Assembly (NCBI GenBank): GCA_039096225.1
Contig: JBBPEB010000015.1
Coordinates: 716,001 to 780,000, forward strand
From: Blastocystis sp. Blastoise
Taxonomy: Eukaryota > Sar > Bigyra > Opalinata > Blastocystidae
Direction: 5' to 3'
DNA: 64,000 bases
Shown here: positions 47,854-58,623 of the stretch, one piece after another
Layout: the number at the start of each line of letters is the position of its first letter
Numbering within the stretch: position 1 is the stretch's first letter
The notes under the pieces: generated by a model
What the model was told of the DNA's origin: nothing
What the model saw: only the letters and a program-made list of their open reading frames with translations
The model's database searches: none
Program-made: the position numbers and the translations under genes

Positions 47854-49536
47854 ATGGCATCAATTTCATGTATACGGCTCTTATTCTACTATATATTATT
47901 ATAAATATCTTATAATTTATATAGTACCAAAAAAAGGATTAGAAGGAGTCAAACTTTTCTGTGAAAATGCACAAAAAGGTTCTTATAAAACCTTGAATTA
48001 CTCAATTAATCTTGCTTGTATACTATATATTCTATATTATATTATAGTTCTAATATAGCTTCTGAAATTGATGATGAAGGTTTACATTTAATTACAAATG
48101 CTTTTAAGAAAGATCTCTTCCCATTAGCCACAGAACTCATTCTGAGTGGTATATATATTTATATAAATTTTAATAGTAATCATATAAGAAAAGTTGCCAT
48201 TTATTATTTTTTTTAATTATTTCTAATTTTATTATTTTTATAGATAACCCAATCACAGAGAAAGGACTTCAAGAACTCTTTGATTGTCTTAAGAATGGAC
48301 ATATGACTTATATGCTTTTGATCTCCTTAAATCAAATTCCACTAAATGACAATTGCCTTTCTTATATTAATCAATATTTAAATTCAACCTATGCAACCAA
48401 TCTTCAAGGATTATCTTTAGATAGTATATTTACTGATTATATATATATATATATCATGTTTTACTATTATTCTCATCTCTAGATTGCTCACTCAATGAAT
48501 GTTCTATTCAACTTATTCAAAATATCATTAAATCTAAAGTTTTTGATAATTTCCTTATTTTTGGTCTTGGAGGTATTTTTCTTATATGATATAGAATAAT
48601 TATTATCATTTATAAGCTATATATATAAATATATATATATGGAATATCTATTTGAATATATTAAATAGGTAATTCGTTTGGTGAGAAATGTAAAGATATT
48701 ATTGAAGTTCTTAATAAGCCAAATCATTTAAAGAAATTCACATTTCATCGTATATAAATAATTATTATTTATTTTATGTATATATTCCTAATAAAATATA
48801 AAAAAATATTATTCATAAAATATTAATTATTTATATGTCACTAGAAAATATATGTAATGATGAAGCTATGTCTTTATTAATAAAACAATTTGATCAAGGA
48901 TATTATAAAAATATGAACATTTTAAACTTATCTTATAATAATATGAATACTTTATTACCTCGTTTCTTATGTGCATTTAATAAACAAAATTTCCCTTTAT
49001 TAAAACGAATCGATTTATCAGGATGTTTTATTAATCATTTCATTAATTCATTTTCAGACTCTTTTTCATCATATTCAAATCTTTTAGAAGAAATCATTTT
49101 GAAAGGTATATATATTTATATTTCTTTTTGTTAGCATTTTTTTTTTATTCTTTATTATATTAATATAATATTGTTTTATTATTATAATATTGTTTTATTA
49201 TTAAATAATGAATATAAGTGAGTCAATAGAATAATAATTATTTTTTTATATTTATTTTTAGATAATTCTATTGATGAAGAAGGTCTTCCTTTATTATTAT
49301 CTACATTACAGAAAAATGTTGACAAACAAATCAGAGTTTTAGATATTTCATGGAATGATATTGGTGATGAAGGTGCGAAACTAATAGTTGATTTCTTTGG
49401 ACAACCCAATAATATGCCCTATTTGAAAGTCATTTTTATTGCTCAAAATAGCATTGGCTCACAATTTAATAAATTAGCATCTATCTTAACAAAACGAAAG
49501 ATATCTACTCCAGCTATAGAGAGTCAATGGCTCTAG
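47854..49536 (+). CDS. leucine-rich repeat protein (ribonuclease-inhibitor type), 361 aa
   Basis: Eight exons: 47854-47869, 47925-48017, 48059-48148, 48244-48423, 48483-48572, 48669-48749, 48845-49105 and 49262-49536. Repeats follow the LxLSxNxIxxxG pattern: ATELILSG then DNPITEKGL; LQGLSLD then NCSLNE; FLIFGLGG then NSFGEKC; NMNILNLSYNNM; RIDLSGCFI; EIILKDNSIDEEGL; RVLDISWNDIGDEG. It has no signal peptide or TM, so a cytosolic scaffold is likely. All seven introns are phase 1 and most cut just before the conserved Asn, so exons of 90, 180, 90 and 81 nt carry whole repeats. The start ATG in MASISL is the one that stays in phase; the longer upstream reading is an intron read-through. Confidence 0.88.
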
Positions 49537-49847
49537 TTAGTATAATTATGTATTCAACAGGTCTAAATATATATTTGCTATTTTACTTTTGCTTATTATT
49601 GCTACATTATTTTGGTTTTGTGAAGTTAATTTTATATGTATGCAATAAAAAACGATAAAGAATCATGGTTTACATTAAAAGATTTGAATAAAACATATAA
49701 AATGAATAACAAGAAAAAGAAACTCCACTGTTGAGACGAAGGTATTTGCGGGAATTGACTTTTTTTCCCAATGAAAATAGTTTGATTTTTCAGTTAATTA
49801 TTAAAAAAAGTTTCTTTTGACATTCAATCTGTTTATAAGTTCAAGAA
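49537..49847. other. short intergenic spacer
   Basis: Between the LRR gene and EAF6, both on the plus strand. T-rich just before the EAF6 start; no ORF. Confidence 0.5.
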
Positions 49848-50231
49848 ATGGATTATGTCAGTACATCAAAAGTGAAATCAAGTCAGATGCAGCAGCTTTT
49901 GACTCAAGCAAAGCAAGTTCAAGATCGTTTAAATACAACAGAGAAGAACATATATGATTTAGAAACTAAATATCTTGAAGATACATTTGCACAAGGAAAT
50001 CTGAGTCGTGGTTGGGAAGGTTTTATTGATAATCGATCAGCTTCTTTAGCTAGAAGAACTGCAATTTCTAGAGAGGAAAGAATATTTTCTTTGAGCTCAG
50101 TTACATCTCCATTACATCAAAATGTTGTAGAAGATGATATTCATTCAGTCAGTTCCTATGAGAGTACATCAAGTAAACGTCAGAAACGAAATAGAAAGAA
50201 GAAACAATATTATGAAGATGAACTTGAATAA
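49848..50231 (+). CDS. EAF6: EAF6-like subunit of histone acetyltransferase complexes, 127 aa
   Basis: An intronless ORF, which is unusual in this window. EAF6/MEAF6 is a small shared subunit of NuA4/HBO1/MOZ-type acetyltransferase complexes in the nucleus. The N-terminal coiled coil (about residues 10-45) leads into the family signature IYDLETKYLEDT then GNLSRGWEGFID. A Ser-rich stretch and a basic nuclear-localisation-like cluster SSKRQKRNRKKKQ follow near the C-terminus, as in other family members. The length is within the family's usual range. The start is the first ATG after a stop-rich leader. Confidence 0.88.
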   Translation: MDYVSTSKVKSSQMQQLLTQAKQVQDRLNTTEKNIYDLETKYLEDTFAQGNLSRGWEGFIDNRSASLARRTAISREERIFSLSSVTSPLHQNVVEDDIHSVSSYESTSSKRQKRNRKKKQYYEDELE

Positions 50232-50559
50232 ATTCTTGTAGTATACAATTTCTTGTTTTATATTAGTTTTTAGCATGCTTTTTTTTTCTTTTTTCGTCGT
50301 TATTATTTAATTTGTTCATGTTTATTATTCTTATATGGTTGCTATTAATAATTCTATTACAATAAATTAAACAAAAAAAAATTAAATAAAAATAATAATT
50401 AAATAAATATAAATATAATGAAAATGAATCGTTATTTATAATACAAAAAAACAAATAACAATTTAATTGGAAAACATTGAATATGAAATAATACAGATTA
50501 TATATAAAGAAAGATTTAAAAAAATAAAGTATTTGAATATAAAACAGATATATACATAT
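50232..50559. other. convergent intergenic spacer
   Basis: AT-rich, with runs of A on the plus strand near 50365-50400. No gene. Confidence 0.5.
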
Positions 50560-52157
50560 TTACTGTCTTTTTAAGATAGGATCAGCAATAGTATGATAAT
50601 TATTCAGAAGTTCAATCCATAAACTATGCCATTTAGCATCTATATAAATAGTATATATTTTAAGAATAATAATTAAGATATGATGTAATATTAACTGTAA
50701 AATGAATATATATTAAAATGATATATATGTAAATATAGAAGATAAATAGATATAAAGATCATATATATGTATATATAGAAGATGAATATATATTAAAATG
50801 ATATATATGTATATATAGAAGATGAATAGATATAAAGATAATATATATGTATATATAGAAGATGAATAGATATAAAGATCATATATATGTATATAAATAC
50901 AGGAAGGTAAGATAAAGGCGAGGAAACATAAGAGACCATGAACAATAGATATAGTACATAATACTTTATAAGGAGTATATACACCCATTTTAATACTAGC
51001 AGCAGTAAATCCATAACCACATACAAAACAACCCAATATGACAAATATAAATTGCTATAATTGAATAATTTATAATAGAATAAATTTGTTTATTATATAA
51101 AATAGATTTATATATAATATTAAAATATATATATATATATATATCAAATAAAATAATTTTATAAAATATAATATATACAATAGCAGTAGAAGCTTTAGGA
51201 TGTTGATGCATCTGTAATAATGCAATAATAACACTTAAATAGCAAATAGTAGTAAACATTTGAATAACAAATTCACATTGATAAAAGAAAAGAAGCATAC
51301 AAAGTAACTATATAGATAGTATAATGAAATAATATATATATGTTATGTTACTTTAAAAGTTAAATATTAATAAATATAATAAGAATAGATTTATAATGTA
51401 AGACTTATCATTATAATATAATAATAATAATAATAAGCATACAATCTCAGCGATTGCAAAGACTTTGGGTCCCTCGTAGAAATAACTGTACCACCAATGA
51501 TTTGTAAAGAAACAATAATCTTCAAATAATATTCCCTTACGATAAGGCTATAGAAAATAGATATATAGTATATGGAGAAAACAAATAATGAATAAAAACA
51601 ACAAGTGATAATACTACAAAACTTTGTTTATGAAGAAATAGAATAACATACATGATTCTCATCTCTATAGAAATAAAATAAATATAGTTATAAAAAAAAA
51701 AACATACAATGCAAATAAAGGAGTAGGAAGAAGTCTTCCATGACTTGTAGAGAAATAATATTGCATACGTTGAGGAGGTTCATCACTTTCTAAACTCATT
51801 ATAATATCAGAGGCTTTCATAGTTTGTAAGAAAGAATCATCCCTACGAAATTATATAAACAAAAAAATATAAAAATAGTGAATATACTTATCTTCTTCTT
51901 GGGAGAGTCTATAGAAATGATAAATATGAGAATTGAATATAGTGATAAAGAGAATAACATAATATACTGATTATTCATATCAGGTATGATGATGTCACTT
52001 GGTGTAATGCCAAGAGCTATTTCTTCCTTACTTAATCCATTTGGAGATTCGACATCTGTTCCATTGGCTGTTTCCCTAATAAATTAATTTATTCTTAAAA
52101 AACAACATACTTTGCAACTTGAACTTTAGAGTATTTTGGTGTGCTTCTAGATTTCAT
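50560..52157 (-). CDS. four-TM membrane protein of unknown family, 263 aa, with microexons
   Basis: Nine exons: 52111-52157, 51968-52075, 51888-51908 (21 nt), 51708-51842, 51652-51664 (13 nt), 51443-51547, 51179-51307, 50901-51054 and 50560-50639. The N-terminal half is acidic and cytosolic (LSQEED, SDEPPQRMQYYFSTSHGRLLPTP). It is followed by a Trp/Tyr-rich stretch (NHWWYSYFYEGPKVF) and about four TM segments: IAEILLCMLLFFY, FTTICYLSVIIALLQ, FIFVILGCFVCGYGFTAA and ISIVHGLLCFLAFILP. The tail is HSLWIELLNNYHTIADPIL. I do not recognise the family. The start is tentative: in frame upstream to about 52209 lies another hydrophobic stretch (RIIVCLIYFIAITLM) that could add a TM if an earlier exon exists. 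Confidence 0.7.
50720..50893. repeat. minisatellite, about 40-bp unit, in intron
   Basis: Four imperfect copies of a unit that reads ATATATATGTATATATAGAA then GATGAATAGATATAAAGATC lie in the last intron of the four-TM gene. Confidence 0.85.
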
Positions 52158-53015
52158 CAGTGTTATAGCAATGAAATATATGAGACATACAATAATCCTA
52201 ACATGATCCTAATTATAAAAAGTTAAACTAATAATGATTTATAAAAGTGTCCAGAAATTCTTGAGAAAACGTGGTTAAGGAAAAAATTTTATCCATAAAA
52301 AATCCGTTAAATGATTATGGGGATTTAACCATAATTTTTATCCCTTTTTTTCCTTTTATTCATTTCTAAAGGCAACTACATAGATATTTGATGAGTATTA
52401 TGAGAAGATATAACTTATATGATGCTAACTGGATTGTATTTAGTGGAATATCGTTGATGATTCCATCCATTTAGTTTCATGATTGTATATAACATTCATT
52501 TTAATTTTTAGAATAGCATAATTGATTCTGACTATATTGGAGAATCAATAAATGTTGAATATAATTTCATAAGAGAGAGATTATTTCCCAATTTATTATT
52601 TTTTGTATCATTTTAAATACTTTTGATATCGCAATAGTTTTTTCATATTATGAACTGATGGAAATAAGAATACAAAAAAGAGTGTGTAAAAACTACAGCA
52701 GAATTACAGATAGAAGGAGAGAGTATATAGTTTATTGAAGTGATATAAGAAAAAAAGAAAATAATTTGAATGTTTGCAATTATAAAAACAAATAAGAAAT
52801 TGATAAATGCTATTTGTGATAGAAAAGAAAGAAAGAGATATACATGAAATTTAACAAAAAAAATGTTTTAAGAAATAATAGAAAAAGTATGAAAAATGAA
52901 GAATAAAAACAAGGCACGATCCTATTCTCTTTCTATTATGATACAAATAAGAAGAATATAATATCATTTATAAATAATTTACAATATAGATTTAAAGTAT
53001 ATTTAAATAGATGAG
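52158..53015. other. intergenic, non-coding
   Basis: Promoter side of the four-TM gene and 3' side of the UEV/pseudokinase gene. No ORF of note. The stretch around 52260-52400 has more mixed composition but no family resemblance. Confidence 0.5.
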
Positions 53016-55796
53016 TTATGAATGTATAGTATTTTGATTTTCAGTAAGAGTATATTGATAATAGTAGATAATATCTCTTAAAACAGGAAAAGAAGGTCTA
53101 TTCACGGGAATATCGAAACATTGAACGATAAAATCCATAAGATGAGGATCAATATTTTCTGGAATTACACAAGGTAATAGAATATAAGTATCCTATAATA
53201 ATATTGTATTATTAATAATAATATTATTATATATACGAAATATATATATAAATATCTAAAATATCTAAAATATATATATATATATATATACTCCATAATA
53301 AGGTTGTTCTGTATACATAATATCTTGTTCAGGAGCTTGCCAGAATAATTGACATACAAAAACTCCAAATGCATATATATCCATTGCAGGAGTATAAAGA
53401 GAAGGAGATGTATAGATCTCAGGTGCATAACTATAGGTAGAAAAACATGAATATAATAGTAATATATATATATAATATATTATAATAATTATATGTCTTG
53501 ATGTAATATAATAGAGAATAATAATAATATTCTATATATATATATATATAATATTATATATATATACTACATAGATTCACTATCATATCGTTTTCCTCCA
53601 ATATTATTTACTTTAACTGTCCAGTTATCATTTATATATACACTATAGACCTATTAAAACAGTAAATATACAATTATAAATATATAATAAATAAATAAGT
53701 AATATATATACTGAAAAATTTCCATGAGAAATGGGAGGATTATAAGTATGTAAATAGCTGAATAAATCTGAAATATCTTTTATTATTTTATATTTCACAG
53801 TATCTGTCAATGAATTACTATATAATAAATATATAGAAGGAGACTCAATTATAAAGAAATATATATATATATATATAGAAAAATCTATAGATAATTAAAA
53901 ATGCATATATAATAAAAAAAGTGTATATATATACAATAATTCCTCTACTTCAAAGAAATCAGTTAGTTTATATGTAAGTCTCTCTAATACTATACCTATC
54001 ATTCCTTTAGATTGTTTTATACGAACACAACCATAATACTTTACCATATTGGGATGATTCAACTTTGTATGTATATATAATATATCTATTAATTCTTGAA
54101 GTCTTTCCTTCTTATATATAGGGTCTTGTATATCAAAAGGATTAAATATATATAAATGAATAGGAATTGAATTGTATGTTCTATATAAACTCATAGTAAT
54201 AATAATAATAATAATTATTATTATTATAATGAATAAAAAACATATATATATTATAATATATAATAGAATATCAAATAATAAAACACAGCGAATTATATAT
54301 ATATACGCATTATAGAGATCTAAATCAAAATCTCTTTGTACGAATCCCTCAATAGACACACAATGAGGGTCTAAATCTAATGATTCTAGAATAATATATA
54401 AATATATATATATATACGATTATGCAATAGATATATATAATTCATATAAAATGAAAATAATAATAATAATATTAATAATACTTATATAATAATATTTATA
54501 TAATGATAATAATAATAACCTATGCATATATATATATACTAAGAATAGTTTCATAATGTTTGTTTAATTTAAATCCAGGTATATATCCATTTATATATGT
54601 TTTTATTTGATCTTTATCTTTTGTTTGAATAGTACTATTATTTAAAAGTGATAAATCTACAGTATATTTAGGTTGAATATGAGGTATTTGTGAAATGAAT
54701 CCAGGATCTTTCGTTGTAGTTCGAGATAATTGTTGAAGAAGATCTGTTGATTGAGGCATCTTCTTTATTGATGATTGTGTTTCTGTTGTTAACGGATTTA
54801 TAGGTGCGTCATCACGATATGTAGATAAATGTTCTCTTGGGAATACATTAGAAAGAATAGGATTTGAAGCAGGAGCAGGAGAAGGAGGAGGATAAGATAT
54901 TGATTCTTGAGAAATATTTGGAGATGTAGATACAGGTAAAGAAGGAATAGTTGAAGTATCCCTATATATATATATATATATATATCATTCAATAAATAGA
55001 GAATAATAAATAGTATTGTTGAATTAGTATTATATACATATATATATACGCATTAAAGAAAACAGGACATTTTAATGAGAATTTCAATGATAAATGATCA
55101 CAAAGTGAATTTAATGTACTTGTCTAGAGAAGAAAAATATAATTAAATAAATAAATTAATTAATTAATTAAAATAATAATAATAATAATTATATAAATAA
55201 TTAAATAATAAATAAATAAATAAATAAATAATAAAAATTAAATAAATAAAATAAAAATACTTCATTCCATGAATGAATTTCTGCATTATCAATTTCATTG
55301 TCTTTCAGTATATAGTCACATTTACTATTCAATGTATATTCTATATTAAAAAATATAAATAAATAATAAAATACTTTAGAACTTATATGAAAACATTCAT
55401 GTAAAAATCAAAAATAAAAAAAAAGAAATACATATAAATATACTCGTATTATCAACAACAATATAGACACGAGGAGCTGCTACTGGAAAGTAACGATCCA
55501 ATTGAATATATATTGTTACCTCAAAAACATAGGAGGAGAGTTTCAATGACAATAATCCAAACAACTGTAATGAATAAGCACGTGCTTTATCAAAAACTAA
55601 ATGAGAATATATAAATGCATATGAATAAATAAATAAAATATAAAATAATACTTTTAAGCACCTTCTTGATTTGAAACACATTACATTTCATCAAATTTTC
55701 AAATTGATTTTTGACAGCAGCAATATTTTGAAAAGGAAAAGCAAGGATTGCTTCAATTCCTTCCAAATACAATGGGTTTGAATAATAGTTTTGCAT
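53016..55796 (-). CDS. UEV (ubiquitin E2 variant) domain fused to a pseudokinase, 566 aa
   Basis: Eleven exons: 55652-55796, 55444-55596, 55261-55340, 55050-55123, 54540-54961, 54307-54385, 53935-54180, 53712-53817, 53571-53650, 53292-53430 and 53016-53192. Residues 1 to about 150 match a TSG101-type UEV: LDRYFPVAAPRVYIVVDN in the position of the YPxxPPxVY strand, then EIHSWNE with the conserved Trp, and no catalytic Cys seen. A Pro/Ser-rich linker (PPPSPAPAS) follows. Residues about 280-560 have a kinase fold: KLNHPNMVKYYGC, IVLERL, ISHGNFS, YYAPEIYTSPSLYTPAMDIY, FGVFVCQLFW, NRPSFPVL. The VAIK Lys, the HRD Asp (SHGN) and the DFG Asp (NNIGG) are all missing, so it should be inactive. It probably acts as a ubiquitin-binding scaffold. 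Confidence 0.82.
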
Positions 55797-56069
55797 ATAA
55801 GAATGAAGAACGAATTGAATAGCGATCTATTTCTGAATAAAGCCTTTTAATAACTGTTCGTACATAAAACACTAAAAACTTTTATTTACATCAAAACTTT
55901 TCTATTGCCAAAAAAATGAAATAATCATGAATGAAGCGCATAGTTTCTCGGTAGATGTATCTTATCATCTTTTCATTTTATTATTCATTTATCTTTTCTA
56001 CTCTTACTTTACTTCATTTATATATTTGATATTTAATTGCCTAAATAGAACAACATTTTATGGATAAGG
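55797..56069. promoter_or_regulatory. divergent promoter region, UEV-pseudokinase / F-box genes
   Basis: 273 bp lie between the two start codons; T-rich on the plus-strand side (55975-56020). No individual element can be named. Confidence 0.4.
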
Positions 56070-58291
56070 ATGAGTAAAGAACGATTACTACAACGTGACA
56101 TTGAAATGAATCCTTTGCATAAAATCACTGATGATGTACTCTTGAAAGTTTTATCATACCTAGATATATCCTTTATTACTTGACTTTCTTCATTATTATT
56201 TGTGTTCATTAATTGTTTTTCTATTTTTTTCTTTAATCTCATAAGCGATATCATTAGATAATTATGGAAAAGCTATTGAATCAAAGTCTTATATCGCAGA
56301 AAACAATCATTTATGGAGAAATCTTATTTTACAAGATTTCTTTCCAAGTATCTTGTTTAATGATATCTAATAGATATATAATTCTATATCATAATTCTTA
56401 GGTATGAGAATGTTAAAGATTGTAGATGATCTTCAACAACCCATGAAAGAATCATATAAAAACTTGTATGTTTTCTAAATGACTATTTGTTTTTCTTATT
56501 CTTATTTCTATGATTTGTTTTAGAATCAGTCAGAGACGGTTATTCACTTATTATTTCCGTGAGGTCAATCGGAATGCAGAATATAATTGTATATAATTGA
56601 TACTATTATATAAATAAAGTATTTTATCAAGATGCCTTACAAAAGAAACGAGAAACATTTCGTGTTTTTCTGTTATTTATAAATACATTATTTCTATGGT
56701 TTTGTGTCCCGGCGCTCCTTTTTATTCAGAATATATGCTTTATTTTCTATTGTTTTGGAATTGTATGAATATAATAAATATATTGTACATTATAAGATTC
56801 TTTATCATTATATATAAAAGTATTATTATGTAATATGATATAGTATATAATATGATACTATTTTAAATAAATATTATATATATATATCATATTCTATAAT
56901 GTTATGTATAGATCCACTATTCTAGTTTATGTTTCATTCCATTATATTTAATGATATTACTTATACTTGGTGTTTTTATACTTAATACGGTTGTATTTGT
57001 CAATAGATATTGTAAAGATAATGAATCTATATTGTATATATATATATATATATATATTTATTATTTATATCCTATCTATATATTATATTGTTGAATAATA
57101 TATATATTATTATTATAGAGTTGATATTCACTATATATATATATTTATATATATAGATTTGGTCAATGGGACCATATAGGGTATACAATTGTGCGATTAG
57201 TATATGCAGATATATACCGATATCATTCTTCATCATTCATTCATATGTTTATATGTCTTCTCTCTATTATCTCAGTTGTAGTTCTTCTTACTCTTAAATT
57301 TGATAATTGTATATATATATATTGTATATCAATATTTATTTTATACTTTTGTAATTAAATATATATATAATTATAATTCTATATTTTAGCTACATCAGTC
57401 CCGTGGTTATCTATATTTATTATTATATGGGTAGTCCCTGTCTATTTACTTCTTTCACTCCCTGTCAAACAATGGGATGAAGGGTATATATATATTTATA
57501 TTAATTTAAATATATTCTAATTCTTATCATATTTACAAAACATATATATCTTTTTTTTATTATTAGATTTATTCTCCCTTAATTCTTATTGTATAATCAT
57601 TCATGAATTATTTGTTTATATATTATAATTACTTATATATATAGTACACGACTTATATATCGATTACTTATCTATGGTTTTGGAGGATCTCTATATATAC
57701 TCTCTATTCTCCTCTATATATCATTAGATATATACTCACTGCCTGTATCCATTATCTTCATTCCTATTTTTATTCTTGACTGTATATATATTGATATATA
57801 CATTTCTTTTGTTAATTTTTATATTTTCTACTTTTCTTTATATTCTTGTTCTTATATATATATATATATATATATATAGTGGCTTTAACAATATTTGTTG
57901 GATTTCCATCCATTGTAGAATTTATTAAACAAGTTATTTATAAGAATATCAAAGAAATCCAAGATACATTAGGTTTATTATGTTTTTACTTATTTGGTGT
58001 TCTCCCAGGAATTATTTCTCAAGTGTTATTATGCTATCAATCAATTCCATCTGGTTATTCATTTATTATTCTATTTGTTTTTTATGTATTTATATAAAAT
58101 ATTATATATAACATATTATATATAACATATTATATATAAAACACTATATATAACATATTATATATAAAATATTATATATATATAATATATCAATTATTGC
58201 TATTCTTTTTTAGGGTTATTTAGCCACTCAGTGTATACGTACTTCAATTCATTCTTATATTCTCCATCAATATTCCTTTTCTTTCTTATAA
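56070..58291 (+). CDS. F-box domain fused to TMEM185-like multipass membrane protein, 418 aa
   Basis: Exons: 56070-56163, 56246-56347, 56402-56465, 56524-56588, 56620-56762, 56912-57033, 57157-57308, 57390-57483, 57645-57781, 57880-58085 and 58214-58291. Residues 15-70 are F-box-like: HKITDDVLLKVLSYL, then NNHLWRNLILQDFFP. After a cytosolic linker (QRRLFTYYFREV) come about eight to ten TM helices, including TLKFDNSTSVPWLSIFIIIW, close to the LKLDG...W...PLW signature of TMEM185 proteins. F-box proteins recruit substrates to SCF ubiquitin ligases, so this would be a membrane-anchored receptor (inference). Intron 1 lacks a GT donor: it starts ATATATCCTTT. The frame carries cleanly through every other junction. 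Confidence 0.75.
56164..56245 (+). other. non-canonical AT-AG intron, U12-like
   Basis: Joining the two F-box halves in frame requires an intron of about 82 nt whose 5' end contains ATATCCTTT, the classical U12-type donor. Near its 3' end it has TTCTTTAAT, close to the U12 branch site, about 10 nt before ATAAG. The exact donor may be shifted by two bases; with ATATCCTTT as the strict start the frame fails. Confidence 0.4.
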
Positions 58292-58623
58292 ATACTTATG
58301 GTTTTATTTATAGAATACATTTATTGCTTGTGATTAAATATAACTATATTTCTAATATAGTATAAACACTCGAATATTGTTTTTAAAGTTTAATAATAAA
58401 CAAAACAAAAGATAGTGATTAAGAAAAAACAATTAAAACGATAGAATTATTGTAAATATTTCTATCAAACATATTATTTTTAAGAATGTATGTATATACA
58501 AAATAAAAGATTATGTAAATTAAAATTTATAAACTTTTCAATTTAATATATAAAAAAGAATGAAAAAACAAATAATCAAAACCATATTATTATTATTTAC
58601 TATAATATTAATATTTGATTAAA
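58292..58623. other. convergent intergenic spacer
   Basis: 3' ends of the F-box/TM gene (+) and the surface protein (-). AT-rich, no ORF. Confidence 0.5.

Noticed and set aside
47813-48058. Upstream ATG at 47813 for the LRR gene
   Set aside because: That reading passes through the first intron; the ATG at 47854 with a GTATAC donor gives the correct phase for the next exon.
56070-56596. Stand-alone 110-aa F-box protein ending at 56596
   Set aside because: A typical GTATATAA donor at 56589 and an AAAG acceptor before 56620 restore the frame into the TM exons; still possible if that intron is retained.
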